Counted from the first letter of the stretch, positions 24,289 to 32,969 are shown. The stretch is 64,000 nt of DNA from CAYJEQ01 sp964371155 (GCA_964371155.1 CAYJLI010000004.1:18461-82460); one strand, 5' to 3'. The notes: generated from the letters alone by a model not told the origin. Translations and numbers: made by a program.

Positions 24289-25535
24289 ATGATATTTAGA
24301 AAATTTAAAGAAAAAGAAATCTCACTCTTTGGCCTTGGTGCGATGCGTCTACCTACCAAAGAGGGAGCAATCGACCAAGAGCTCACAAACAAAATGATAA
24401 AGCATGCATATGAAAATGGCGTGAATTACTTCGACACTGCATATGTATATGGTGCANNNNNNNNNNNNNNNNNNNNNNNNNNNNNNNNNNNNNNNNNNNN
24501 NNNNNNNNNNNNNNNNNNNNNNNNNNNNNNNNNNNNNNNNNNNNNNNNNNNNNNNNGCATGCATATGAAAATGGCGTGAATTACTTCGACACTGCATATG
24601 TATATGGTGCAGGAAACAGTGAAAGAGCACTTGGCAAAGCGATAAAACAGCTTCCAAGGGAAAAAATATACATAGCGGACAAAATGCCCCCATTTCTAAT
24701 CAAAGAAGAATCCGATATCGACAGAATATTTAATGAAACGCTTGAAAACTTAGACGTGGACTACATCGACTTCTATCTGATGCATTGCATTAATGAGGGA
24801 AATTACAAAAAAATGGTGGAAAATAACCTCATAGACTGGGCGATACAAAAGAAAAAAGAAGGCAAAATAAAACATATTGGATTTTCAATACATGCAACTG
24901 ATGCCTTACTTGAAAAAACACTGGAGCTACATGATTGGGAGTTTGTACAAATTCAGTACAATTACATGGATATAGTGCATGAACCAGGTGAAGCTGGATA
25001 TAAAATGCTCAGAGAGAGAAATATACCAATAGTTATAATGGAGCCTTTAAAAGGCGGACTGCTTGCAAATATCACGGGGGAAATAGCAAAGCCGTTTTCA
25101 GAGATTGGTGGATCAAATGCCTCATACTCCTTCAGATGGCTTATGGAGAAAGAAGGAGTGATCACGGTGCTCTCTGGGGTGTCAAACTTTGAGCAGACTG
25201 CCGAAAACTGCGAGATATTTGCAAAAGAAAATCCACTCTCAGAAGCAGAAAAATCCGCTATCGCAAAGGTGAAAGCAAATATAGAAGCAAGCCAAAGAAT
25301 AGGATGTACGGGTTGCGGATACTGTCTACCATGTCCCGTGGAAGTAAATATTCCTGCACTATTTAAAAGCTGGAATTTAAAATCCATGGTGAGCAGTGAG
25401 GGGTGGATTTCTGGAATGGATATTGATTATGAGATGGCGGAAAAATGTATCGCCTGTGGCAAATGTAATAGCCACTGTCCACAAAATTTAGATATACCGA
25501 ATGGCATAGCACAGATACTGTCGGAGAAAGCTTAA
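24289..25535 (+). CDS. Aldo/keto reductase with C-terminal 2[4Fe-4S] ferredoxin domain (split by assembly gap)
   Basis: The gene is interrupted by 100 N at 24457-24556, but the 55 bp before the gap (24402-24456) and after it (24557-24611) are identical. Joining 24289-24456 to 24612-25535 keeps the frame and gives about 363 residues, so it is one intact gene. The TIM-barrel half has FGLGAMRLP, DTAYVYG with catalytic Asp and Tyr, a Lys in ADKMP and the His in YLMHC. The C-terminal part has CTGCGYCLPCPVEVNIP and CIACGKCNSHCP, which predict two 4Fe-4S clusters. This subfamily is widespread in anaerobes, and its substrate is mostly unknown. GGAGGGG precedes the ATG. Confidence 0.9.
24402..24611. 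other. Assembly gap of 100 N flanked by an exact 55-bp duplication
   Basis: Bases 24402-24456 and 24557-24611 are identical, with 100 N between them. The two flanks are the same piece of one gene, so this is a contig overlap that was not merged, not a biological repeat. The overlap length equals a common assembler k-mer size (55). Confidence 0.95.
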
Positions 25536-25628
25536 TATAAATAATGGAAAGTGATGGAGTGGCTGCGCCACAAATCAAAAAAAGTTATTTGAGCGAAACC
25601 AATACTCTCTAATCTCTAACTATTAATC

Positions 25629-25663
25629 ATATATTTCCCCCACTTGCAGTGGGGGAAATATAT
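25629..25663. terminator. Bidirectional-type terminator hairpin
   Basis: ATATATTTCCCCCACT (25629-25644) and AGTGGGGGAAATATAT (25648-25663) form a perfect 16-bp stem with a 3-nt loop, and TTTTG follows. It closes the aldo/keto reductase unit. Confidence 0.8.
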
Positions 25664-25731
25664 TTTGAAAATGAAAATCAAATTAATTATACAAAAAGTA
25701 ATAAAAATTTATAAACTGTAAAGAAAAACCC

Positions 25732-25760
25732 TTGACACAGCCCCATCTTTAATATATAAT
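25732..25760 (+). promoter_or_regulatory. Consensus sigma-A promoter of ylxM-ffh
   Basis: TTGACA (25732-25737), 17 bp and TATAAT (25755-25760) match the full consensus at both boxes. Transcription should start near 25767, about 44 nt before ylxM. Confidence 0.9.
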
Positions 25761-25810
25761 ACATAAAGGAAATGATGTAAAGCAAAAATCTTTACATGTG
25801 AGGTGTTGTG

Positions 25811-26173
25811 ATGGCTAAGAATTTAAGCGTATCCGTTCTTCTTGATTTCTACGGTGCAATGCTCACCGAAAAGCAGAGGGAAGTAATGGAGTTTTACTAC
25901 AATGAAGACCTCTCTTTGGCGGAAATTGCACAGCACAGCAAAATTACCAGACAGGGCGTGCGTGACTCGATAAAAAGAGGCGAAATACAGCTCTTTGAAT
26001 ACGAGGAGAAGCTACAGTTTGCAGCGAAATTTGCAAAAACACAGCATTCTGTGGAAATAATTTTAAAAGCTACAAAAGACATTGATTTTTTAAACGAGCG
26101 CTACGGTGGCTATGAAGAGATATATAAGAAAACTGCTTTAATTATAGAAGAAGCAAAAAAACTCAATGAGTAA
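25811..26173 (+). CDS. ylxM: YlxM-family helix-turn-helix protein
   Basis: This 120-residue protein has a sigma-70 region-4-like helix-turn-helix (LTEKQREVMEFYYNEDLSLAEIA, then ITRQGVRDSIKRGE). YlxM proteins are encoded next to ffh and are associated with the signal recognition particle pathway. In streptococci YlxM interacts with SRP components. The GTG at 25808 is an alternative start, but the ATG at 25811 with AGGTG upstream is preferred. The stop is 36 bp before ffh. Confidence 0.92.
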   Translation: MAKNLSVSVLLDFYGAMLTEKQREVMEFYYNEDLSLAEIAQHSKITRQGVRDSIKRGEIQLFEYEEKLQFAAKFAKTQHSVEIILKATKDIDFLNERYGGYEEIYKKTALIIEEAKKLNE

Positions 26174-26209
26174 TTTTTGGCCGAATAGTCGGCGGATGGG
26201 AGCATTGGT

Positions 26210-27553
26210 ATGGCGTTTCAAAGCCTTTCGGATAAACTGAGTGCCGCATTTAAACGCCTCAGGTCAAAAGGTAAACTAAATGAAGCCGATGTAAAAGAGG
26301 CGATGAAAGAAGTCCGCTTAGCACTTTTAGAAGCGGATGTTAACTACAAGGTAGTAAAAGATTTTGTTAAAACAGTAACCGAAAAGTCGGTGGGTAATGA
26401 GGTTTTAGAAAGCCTTACCCCTGCACAGCAGGTTATAAAGATAGTAAATGAAGAGATGACCGCACTTATGGGCGGAGAGTCGGCAAGGCTTAATATATCT
26501 TCAAAGATACCCACAATCATTATGATGTGCGGTCTTCAGGGTGCAGGTAAAACCACACACTGTGCAAAGCTTGCGAAGATGTTTAAATCGCAAGGTAAGC
26601 GCCCGCTGTTAATCGCTTGTGACGTATACCGTCCGGCGGCTATAAAACAGCTACAAGTAGTGGGTGAACAGGCAGGAGTACCTGTTTTTGAAATGGGGCA
26701 GGCAGATCCCGTATTGATTGCTAAAAAAGGGATAAACCACGCAAAGGACTACGGAAACGACATTGTAATAGTCGATACCGCAGGCCGACTTCATATAGAT
26801 GAAAACCTCATGCAGGAGCTCAGAAGCATCAAAGATGAGATAATTCCAAATGAAATACTCTTAGTGCTTGACTCTATGACTGGTCAGGACGCTGTAAATG
26901 CGGCAGGCACATTCAATGAAGAGCTCGGCATTGACGGCGTAATACTCACAAAGCTTGACGGTGACACAAGGGGCGGTGCGGCTCTTTCCGTAAGAGCAGT
27001 CACAGGGAAGCCGATTAAATTTGCCGGTATGGGCGAAAAGCTTGATGACCTCGAAGTGTTCCATCCTGAGAGAATGGCTTCAAGAATACTTGGAATGGGC
27101 GATGTGCTCTCACTTATAGAAAAAGCACAAAGCACGGTGGACGAAAAAGAAGCCGAAGCACTTGCAAAAAAGATGCAGGAAAACAAATTCGATCTTGATG
27201 ATTTACTCGAGCAGATGAAGCAAATTAGGAAAATGGGATCGATAAGCTCAATAGTAAGCATGATACCGGGTGCCTCAAAGCTAAAGGATGAGGAGATGGA
27301 GCAAGGTGAAAAAGAGCTTAAACGCACAGAGGCAATTATAAATTCCATGACTAAAAAAGAGCGTGCAAAACCATCGCTTATAAATCCTGCAAGAAAGCGC
27401 AGAATAGCGGCAGGTAGTGGCACGAGGGTTGAGGATGTAAATAAGGTACTCAGACAGTTTGAGCAAATGAAAAAGATGATGAAACAGATGAACAAAATGA
27501 CAACAGGAAAAAGGGCTGGAAGATTTATGCCCCCTGGAATGTTCCCAAATTAG
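26210..27553 (+). CDS. ffh: Signal recognition particle protein Ffh (SRP54)
   Basis: This 447-residue GTPase binds signal sequences and 4.5S/scRNA and delivers ribosomes to FtsY. The N domain is followed by the G domain with GLQGAGKTT, DTAGRL and TKLDGDTRGG. The C-terminal M domain carries the SRP54 signature GSGTRVEDVN and a Met-rich helix (KKMMKQMNKM). Length is normal. Confidence 0.98.
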   Translation: MAFQSLSDKLSAAFKRLRSKGKLNEADVKEAMKEVRLALLEADVNYKVVKDFVKTVTEKSVGNEVLESLTPAQQVIKIVNEEMTALMGGESARLNISSKIPTIIMMCGLQGAGKTTHCAKLAKMFKSQGKRPLLIACDVYRPAAIKQLQVVGEQAGVPVFEMGQADPVLIAKKGINHAKDYGNDIVIVDTAGRLHIDENLMQELRSIKDEIIPNEILLVLDSMTGQDAVNAAGTFNEELGIDGVILTKLDGDTRGGAALSVRAVTGKPIKFAGMGEKLDDLEVFHPERMASRILGMGDVLSLIEKAQSTVDEKEAEALAKKMQENKFDLDDLLEQMKQIRKMGSISSIVSMIPGASKLKDEEMEQGEKELKRTEAIINSMTKKERAKPSLINPARKRRIAAGSGTRVEDVNKVLRQFEQMKKMMKQMNKMTTGKRAGRFMPPGMFPN

Positions 27554-27610
27554 CTTCTAACCGCATGACGGTGGAATAAATAAAAATAATTTTATAGGAG
27601 GTGACAGTTA

Positions 27611-27853
27611 ATGGCTGTTAAAATAAGATTGCGTCGCATGGGTGCTAAGAAAGCTCCATTTTACCGCATTGTTGTTGCAGATTCTCGCTACCCAAGGGAT
27701 GGTAGATTTATCGAAGAAATCGGTTACTATGATCCAACTAAGCAACCTGCAGTAGTGAAAATTGATGGTGAAAAGGCTAAGAAATGGATATCCAATGGTG
27801 CACAACCAACAGATACTGTTAGAGATATTCTTAAGTCTAACAATGTGCTTTAA
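27611..27853 (+). CDS. rpsP: 30S ribosomal protein S16
   Basis: This 80-residue basic protein begins with AVKIRLRRMGAKKAPFYRIVVADSR, the S16 signature, and binds 16S rRNA during 30S assembly. AGGAGGTGA precedes the ATG. The order ffh-rpsP-khpA is common in Firmicutes. Confidence 0.98.
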   Translation: MAVKIRLRRMGAKKAPFYRIVVADSRYPRDGRFIEEIGYYDPTKQPAVVKIDGEKAKKWISNGAQPTDTVRDILKSNNVL

Positions 27854-27877
27854 TCACTAAGAAAGAGAGATTAAAGA

Positions 27878-28108
27878 ATGAAAGAACTAATTATTTCGAT
27901 TACCAAAGGCCTTGTAAATGATAAAGAGGCAATCTCAGTTACTGTGGATGAGCCAACGGAGGACGGTACGGTTGTTTACCATCTTCATGTTGCTCAAGAA
28001 GATATGGGATGTGTAATAGGCAAGCAAGGAAAAATTGCAAAGGCTATACGCACCGTAGTTAAATCCGCAAATACACAGCATACAAAAGTTGCTGTTGAAA
28101 TTGACTGA
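27878..28108 (+). CDS. khpA: KH-domain RNA-binding protein KhpA
   Basis: This 76-residue protein is a single KH domain with the RNA-binding GxxG loop in VIGKQGKIAKAIRTVVK. KhpA pairs with KhpB (Jag/EloR) in Firmicutes to bind RNA and affect cell elongation. The gene is 24 bp after rpsP and is followed by a terminator. Confidence 0.95.
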   Translation: MKELIISITKGLVNDKEAISVTVDEPTEDGTVVYHLHVAQEDMGCVIGKQGKIAKAIRTVVKSANTQHTKVAVEID

Positions 28109-28118
28109 CGAATACTGA

Positions 28119-28147
28119 CAAAAAGCCGTTCATTGAGCGGCTTTTAA
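28119..28147 (+). terminator. Terminator after khpA
   Basis: AAAAGCCG (28121-28128) pairs with CGGCTTTT (28138-28145). It separates the ffh-rpsP-khpA unit from rimM-trmD, at least in part. Confidence 0.7.
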
Positions 28148-28223
28148 ACATTGTATCCGTCTGAAATTAGCGGAATGCTTAAAATAATTATGAAAATAAA
28201 TAATCTTAGATTAGGTGACATAT

Positions 28224-28733
28224 ATGAAAAAATATCTTGAATGTGGAAAAATAGTGTCCACACATGGAATAAAAGGTGAAGTAAAGGTGCAAGTTTGGGC
28301 GGACGAGCCGGAATTCATCCTTGACTTTAAAGTGCTTTATTTTGACAAGGGCGCTACCCCTGTTAAGGTGAAATCCTCCAGACTAAATAAAAACATAGCG
28401 CTCTTAAAGATAGATGGAGTAGAGGGCATGGATGAAGCCAATAAGCTCAGAGGAAAAATACTCTATGCAAACAGGGATGAAATCCCCATGCAGGAGGGTG
28501 AGCACTTCATACAGGATTTAATTGGGCTTTGGGTGATAGATGCCGATAGTGGCGAGCTCTATGGCGAGATAAGTGATGTGAGCAAGACGGGTGCAAATGA
28601 TGTCTATCACATTAAAACTGAGCTTGGCAAAGAGCTTTTAATTCCTGCAATACCACAGGTTATTATAGATATAAATATAAGTGAACAAACGATGAAAATA
28701 CGCCCACTGGAGGGTCTTTTCGATGAGGATTGA
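28224..28733 (+). CDS. rimM: Ribosome maturation factor RimM
   Basis: This protein of about 169 residues assists 30S head maturation around S19. The N-terminal domain has the RimM signature GKIVSTHGIKGEVKV, and the C-terminal half is a PRC barrel (DLIGLWVIDADSGELYGEI...LLIPAIPQVI). AGGTGA favours the ATG at 28224 over a GTG at 28215. The last 11 nt overlap the start of trmD, which suggests translational coupling. Confidence 0.96.
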   Translation: MKKYLECGKIVSTHGIKGEVKVQVWADEPEFILDFKVLYFDKGATPVKVKSSRLNKNIALLKIDGVEGMDEANKLRGKILYANRDEIPMQEGEHFIQDLIGLWVIDADSGELYGEISDVSKTGANDVYHIKTELGKELLIPAIPQVIIDINISEQTMKIRPLEGLFDED

Positions 28734-29478
28734 TATACTCACACTCTTTCCCGAAATGTGTGAAAGTGTGGTAAATGAAAGCATAATAGGCAGGGCGATT
28801 AAAGCAGAGAAAATTGAGGTTAATTGCCACAATATTAGGGATTATTCTACGGACAAGCACCGCAGAGTGGATGATTCCCCCTATGGCGGCGGCATGGGTA
28901 TGCTAATGCAACCACAGCCAATATACGATTGCCACAGTGCAATATGCAGTCAAATAGGTGCAAAACCGCTCACTATATATATGTCCCCAAAGGGGGAAGT
29001 GCTAAACCAAAGCAAGGCAATTTCACTTTCAAAAGAAGAGAATATCTGCATTATTTGCGGACATTATGAGGGTGTCGACCAGCGTCTGATCGACGAAATA
29101 GTGGACATCGAGATTAGCATAGGTGATTATGTGCTCACAGGTGGTGAGATGGCGGCGCTTGTGCTTGTGGATGCAGTGGGCAGGCTTTGTGATGGAGTGC
29201 TCTCGGACAGTGTCTGCTTTACAGAGGAAAGTCATTACAGCAGTCTACTTGAATATCCACAATACACCCGCCCACCTCAGTGGAAGGGCAGGGAAGTTCC
29301 AGAAATACTTCTCAGCGGACACCATGCAAATATAGAAAAATGGCGAAGGGAAAAATCTCTTGAAGTAACATATAAAAAGCGTCCCGACATGCTAAGTAAT
29401 GCAGTGCTTGGCAAAGAGGATATAATTTTCATTAAGTCACTAAGAAATAGTGATGACGAGGTGGAAAATGACGGGTAG
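28723..29478 (+). CDS. trmD: tRNA (guanine(37)-N(1))-methyltransferase TrmD
   Basis: This 251-residue SPOUT enzyme makes m1G37 in tRNA and so prevents frameshifting. DILTLFPEMCES, the substrate loop DDSPYGGGMGMLMQPQP, the knot segment CGHYEGVDQRLID and YVLTGGE match TrmD. It overlaps rimM by 11 nt at its start and the DUF554 gene at its end. Confidence 0.97.
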   Translation: MRIDILTLFPEMCESVVNESIIGRAIKAEKIEVNCHNIRDYSTDKHRRVDDSPYGGGMGMLMQPQPIYDCHSAICSQIGAKPLTIYMSPKGEVLNQSKAISLSKEENICIICGHYEGVDQRLIDEIVDIEISIGDYVLTGGEMAALVLVDAVGRLCDGVLSDSVCFTEESHYSSLLEYPQYTRPPQWKGREVPEILLSGHHANIEKWRREKSLEVTYKKRPDMLSNAVLGKEDIIFIKSLRNSDDEVENDG

Positions 29479-30178
29479 TATAGTAAATTTTGTGGCAATA
29501 ATTATAGGTGGGCTTATTGGGCTACTCATAAAAAACGGTATTCCTGAAAGAGTGGAGCGCTCAATAATGTCGATGCAGGGGCTTGCGGTTATAGTAATAG
29601 GTGCAAATGGAATGCTCGCTTCGATGCTTATAGTCAATACCGAAACGGGCAGAGTCTCGGACAACGGTGGACTTCTGCTCCTTATCAGCCTTGTAGTAGG
29701 TGCGGCTTTAGGCGAAGTAATAGACATAGATAAACGCCTCAATGACGCTGCAAAGCGAATAGAGGTAAAACTAAAGGCGGATGGATTTGCTAAAGGGTTT
29801 GTCTCCGCTACACTTATCTTTGCAATAGGTGCAATGGCTATCATCGGTGCGCTAAATGATGGACTTACAGGGGATAGCAGTGTGCTGATAGTAAAGAGTA
29901 CCCTCGACTTTGTTGTATCAATTATACTTGCTTCTTCTCTTGGAATAGGGGTGCTTTTTTCCGCTATACCTGTATTTTTATATCAAGGTGCAATTTCACT
30001 CAGTGCAAGCTATCTTTCACCACTGCTTAAAGGAGAACTCCTCGATAATATAACGATGGTTGGTTATGCACTTGTTATTACAATAGGACTGAATTTTCTT
30101 TTCGACACAAAGATTAAAACAGCAAACCTCTTGCCAGCTTTATTAATTCCCATTATCTATTCAATAATAATACCATAA
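29468..30178 (+). CDS. DUF554 family integral membrane protein
   Basis: This protein of about 236 residues has roughly six to seven hydrophobic helices and the DUF554 pattern GSIVNFVAIIIGGLIG, LPALLIPIIYS and a central GLAVIVIGANGML. The function of the family is not established. The open frame begins at 29450, but AGGTGG positions the ATG at 29468. That overlaps trmD by 11 nt, so it is probably co-translated with it. Confidence 0.85.
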   Translation: MTGSIVNFVAIIIGGLIGLLIKNGIPERVERSIMSMQGLAVIVIGANGMLASMLIVNTETGRVSDNGGLLLLISLVVGAALGEVIDIDKRLNDAAKRIEVKLKADGFAKGFVSATLIFAIGAMAIIGALNDGLTGDSSVLIVKSTLDFVVSIILASSLGIGVLFSAIPVFLYQGAISLSASYLSPLLKGELLDNITMVGYALVITIGLNFLFDTKIKTANLLPALLIPIIYSIIIP

Positions 30179-30254
30179 GCGAGAGCACACCTTAAGAAGT
30201 GTGATATTGCTACACATTTTTCACATCCAAATCATTGGAGTAATTTAAGTGCAA

Positions 30255-30319
30255 ATGTTCACCACTTGTGGACATTGATGCTTTATTAAGGAGAATGTTC
30301 TTGACATGTGGACATTGAT
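30255..30319. repeat. Pair of direct repeats ATGTTC-N6-TGTGGACATTGAT, 40 bp apart
   Basis: The composite motif occurs at 30255-30279 (last base pairs at 30267-30279) and at 30295-30319. Exact 40-bp spacing and conservation of both half-elements suggest a protein-binding site or duplicated regulatory element in this gene-free stretch. Confidence 0.5.
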
Positions 30320-30477
30320 AATATACACCTTGCTCCATGCACAACTTTAGTTGTAATAAATATATAGAAGTAATTCACAAAATTGTGCAATATTCTGTGT
30401 AAAAAGTTGTAAATCTCGCAGAAAATTAGCGAAAAAAGTATACAAATAGCTCTGTCGTGATTGACGATAAACATCTA

Positions 30478-30834
30478 TATGATATAATAAACACAAGAAT
30501 AACTTACTAATAGCGAATTAATTAGTAAAAAAAGTGTTTATTATATTTTATACCCACTTTCTCGCCACTTCGTGGCAACCGAAAGTGATGGCAAATCGTA
30601 TCACAAATTTTTCAAATTTATGATACGATAAACACAAAGAATAGCTTACTAATAGCGAATTAATTAGTAAAAAAAGTGTTTATTATATTTTATACCCACT
30701 TTCTCGCCACTTCGTGGCAACCGAAAGTGATGGCAAATCGTATCACAAATTTTTCAAATTTATGATACGATAAACACAAAGAATAACTTACTAATAGCGA
30801 ATTAATTAGTAAAAAAGTGTTTATTATATTTTAT
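30478..30834. repeat. 142-bp tandem repeat array (A-B-A-B-A) rich in palindromes
   Basis: A segment A of about 73 bp is present three times (starting 30478, 30619 and 30761), and an intervening segment B of about 69 bp twice, giving a 142-bp period. Copies are nearly identical: they differ by a base change at AACTTAC/AGCTTAC and single-base length changes in A-runs. A contains nested palindromes, TTACTAAT/ATTAGTAA inside AAACAC/GTGTTT. B contains a GCCAC-TTC-GTGGC hairpin flanked by CTTTC/GAAAG, then an ATCGTATCA/TGATACGAT pair. No open frame crosses it. It lies between DUF554 and ptsH. Confidence 0.9.
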
Positions 30835-30975
30835 GCTCAGCATTTTATCACTTCCTACAATTGATGAAACTTAGCGATTATCTTGCTAAATATGGCATAA
30901 TTATATATTTAAATAAGCTCAGTTTAAACAATCACACATACGAAAATAGATCATTTTGAATAGGAGAAGTGTATT

Positions 30976-31239
30976 ATGTTTGTTAAAGAAGTATCTGTAA
31001 AAAATCAAGTAGGTCTACATGCACGTCCAGCTACATTTTTTATTCAGAAATCCAATGAGTTTAAGTCATCAATTTGGGTTGAAAAAGAAGAGCGCAGAGT
31101 AAATGCAAAGAGCTTATTGGGTGTACTTTCACTCGGAATAGTGGGCGGTACTACAATTAAAATTATTGCAGACGGTGCAGATGAAGAACAAGCTGTTGAC
31201 AGTCTAGTAAGACTTGTAGAATCCGGCTTTGCAGAATAA
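30976..31239 (+). CDS. ptsH: Phosphocarrier protein HPr
   Basis: This 87-residue protein carries the phosphotransferase histidine in GLHARPA (His15 region) and the regulatory serine in NAKSLLGVLSLG (Ser46 region). It can therefore act both in PTS phosphotransfer and, when serine-phosphorylated, in carbon catabolite control. His is present, so it is not Crh. It is monocistronic, without ptsI, and is followed by a strong terminator. AGGAGAAG precedes the ATG. Confidence 0.95.
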   Translation: MFVKEVSVKNQVGLHARPATFFIQKSNEFKSSIWVEKEERRVNAKSLLGVLSLGIVGGTTIKIIADGADEEQAVDSLVRLVESGFAE

Positions 31240-31261
31240 TAATTAATATTAAATCTTCTAA

Positions 31262-31291
31262 AGGCTTACCTTTTTTGGTAAGTCTTTTTTT
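31262..31291 (+). terminator. Rho-independent terminator after ptsH
   Basis: AGGCTTACC pairs with GGTAAGTCT around a T-rich loop and is followed by seven T. Confidence 0.88.
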
Positions 31292-31410
31292 GCTGTCAGA
31301 GAGCTGCTATTTAATGAATAATAAAGTATAATATAATACGCTCCACCAAATTTGTAAAGCCTAAAATATATTCTTATCATAAACTCCCATTCATTCGAAT
31401 AGAATGTAAA

Positions 31411-31451
31411 AAAGAGTGGAGAAAAACCAAAGCTACTTTCCGCTCTCTTTT
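31411..31451 (+). terminator. Terminator-like hairpin upstream of the M23 gene
   Basis: AGAGTGGA (from 31413) pairs with TCCGCTCT (one G-U) and CTTTT follows. Just upstream, CATTC/GAATG forms a smaller palindrome. Confidence 0.45.
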
Positions 31452-31468
31452 ATCAAAGCTGAATAAAC

Positions 31469-31510
31469 GGCGCAATTATGACTGTATACATCGGATGTTT
31501 TGCGCCTTTT
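31469..31510 (+). terminator. Second hairpin ending at the M23 gene's ribosome binding region
   Basis: GGCGCAA (31469-31475) pairs with TTGCGCC (31500-31506), followed by TTTTGC and then AGAAAGGA. It could attenuate transcription or translation of the following sporulation-type genes. Confidence 0.4.
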
Positions 31511-31532
31511 GCAGAAAGGAATGGCAATAATT

Positions 31533-32273
31533 ATGGCAAAAAAAAAGAAAGTACAGTACAAACGGGGAAAAAAATTAGGTGATTGCATCTATAATATTAT
31601 GATTTACCAAGTTTTTTTAGTGAGCATATTATTCATAGGTATATATATAAATAATTTCTTTGGAGCCTTTGATACCCAGTGGCTTAAGGATTACATGGAA
31701 GAAATAATCCCTACGGAAGGTAGCAAACAAGATGTAAGTGTGTACAATTATGATTATATTTCACCGATACTTGATATAATGTCTGGTGAGGGAGGCATGG
31801 GTGGGTTTAACCCATTTATGCAAATAGGTAGTGAAAGCAAGGTGCAAGTTCCTGTTAAAAGCAGTCTTGCGCCTATTATTTTGTCACAATCACCCGCCGT
31901 GCCGCTCAGCGGTAAAGTCACTTCCACCTATGGCATGAGAAATAATCCCATCACAGATACCCCCGATTTTCACCGAGGAATTGATATAGCCGCAAAAGAG
32001 GGCAGTGCAATATATTCCGCACTTCCTGCAATTGTATCTAATGTGGGAGAGGATATGATATATGGAAACTATATTTTATTAGACCATGGAAACGGTCTCA
32101 GCAGTTACTATGCACATTGCGATGAAATTATAGCAAAGACGGGCGCTGTTATTCGCAAGGGGGAGAGGATAGCAACTGTTGGCTCCACAGGGTATTCAAC
32201 AGGGCCCCATCTACATTTTGAGATACTTCATAACGATATATCATATAATCCTGCTTGGATTTATTCTTTTTGA
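31533..32273 (+). CDS. M23/LytM-domain membrane protein, SpoIVFA-like
   Basis: This protein of about 246 residues has a basic N-terminal stub, one transmembrane helix (about 24-42), a linker and a C-terminal LytM/M23 domain. HRGID, HGNGLSSYYAHC and GPHLHFE preserve the His-Asp-His zinc ligand pattern, so catalytic activity is possible. An M50 protease gene follows 33 bp later. This pairing, next to the radical-SAM/DUF2344 genes, is the arrangement of SpoIVFA and SpoIVFB, which control pro-sigma-K processing in the mother cell. The assignment rests on context. Upstream TTG and ATG codons exist (31500, 31521), but AAAGGA at 31515-31520 leaves 31533 as the usable ATG. Confidence 0.75.
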   Translation: MAKKKKVQYKRGKKLGDCIYNIMIYQVFLVSILFIGIYINNFFGAFDTQWLKDYMEEIIPTEGSKQDVSVYNYDYISPILDIMSGEGGMGGFNPFMQIGSESKVQVPVKSSLAPIILSQSPAVPLSGKVTSTYGMRNNPITDTPDFHRGIDIAAKEGSAIYSALPAIVSNVGEDMIYGNYILLDHGNGLSSYYAHCDEIIAKTGAVIRKGERIATVGSTGYSTGPHLHFEILHNDISYNPAWIYSF

Positions 32274-32306
32274 TACTTATTTCAATAAAAATTTTAAGGG
32301 GATATA

Positions 32307-32894
32307 ATGGATTTTGCTATCTTAGGCTTTAAAATAAGGCTTTCATTCTTCTTTTGTGCACTGATAATGATTTTTTTGCTTTTTGATAATGATGGCATTA
32401 TGCCCTATATACTTATGGGGATATTTATTCATGAATGTGGGCATTTGCTTGCATTTATTTTCAGTGGAAAAGAAGTGGATAAAATCGTTTTTTCTGCCAT
32501 CGGTATTGATATAAAAACACATGAGCTAAATACTTCACTCACCGAAAGTGTTTTAATACACATATCGGGGCCAGCGGCAAATATAATAGCGGCAGTTATA
32601 TCATTTTACTATCTTGAAAATGAATACTTTGCCGCCGCAAATTTAACGCTTGGGATTTTCCATCTACTGCCAATATTAGGTCTTGATGGCGGCAATTTGA
32701 TTAAATGCCTGCTGATGAAAGTATTACCTGTTTATGCAGTGGAAAATGCAGTGATTTCACTTTCATACATATTCATTTTACTTCTTTTTCTGTTCGGACT
32801 ATTTCTATTATTTATAACTAATGGAAATTTTAGCTTAATTGCAGTGTCCATCGCATTGCTTTTATCGATAAGAAAGGGAAAAAACAGCTACTAA
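32307..32894 (+). CDS. M50 site-2 protease, SpoIVFB-like
   Basis: This 195-residue polytopic membrane metalloprotease has the zinc motif HECGH and the second M50 motif LGLDGGN, placed as in intramembrane site-2 proteases. About six hydrophobic helices are visible, and there is no CBS domain. Together with the preceding LytM-domain protein it fits the SpoIVFA-SpoIVFB pair that cleaves pro-sigma-K. A general M50 role cannot be excluded. AAGGGG precedes the ATG. Confidence 0.8.
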   Translation: MDFAILGFKIRLSFFFCALIMIFLLFDNDGIMPYILMGIFIHECGHLLAFIFSGKEVDKIVFSAIGIDIKTHELNTSLTESVLIHISGPAANIIAAVISFYYLENEYFAAANLTLGIFHLLPILGLDGGNLIKCLLMKVLPVYAVENAVISLSYIFILLLFLFGLFLLFITNGNFSLIAVSIALLLSIRKGKNSY

Positions 32895-32969
32895 ACTATT
32901 GTAAATTCCTATGATTTGTAGTATCATGAACTGTAAAACATTTTTTGATATTCTCCGAGAAAGGAATAT

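Noticed and set aside
24289..25535. Two separate aldo/keto reductase genes or a frameshifted pseudogene
   Set aside because: The flanks of the N-run are the same 55 bp in the same frame, so one intact gene explains both parts.
26884..27495. Long minus-strand frame opposite ffh
   Set aside because: It is a shadow of the biased codon use of ffh, with Ser/Phe-rich low-complexity content and no start signal.
30301..30327. Sigma-A promoter TTGACA...TATACA near the 40-bp repeats
   Set aside because: The spacer is only 15 bp and the -35 overlaps the direct repeat, so a functional promoter is doubtful.
30478..30834. Repeat array as a CRISPR locus
   Set aside because: The period is 142 bp with both A and B segments repeated nearly unchanged; there are no unique spacers of constant length and no cas genes.
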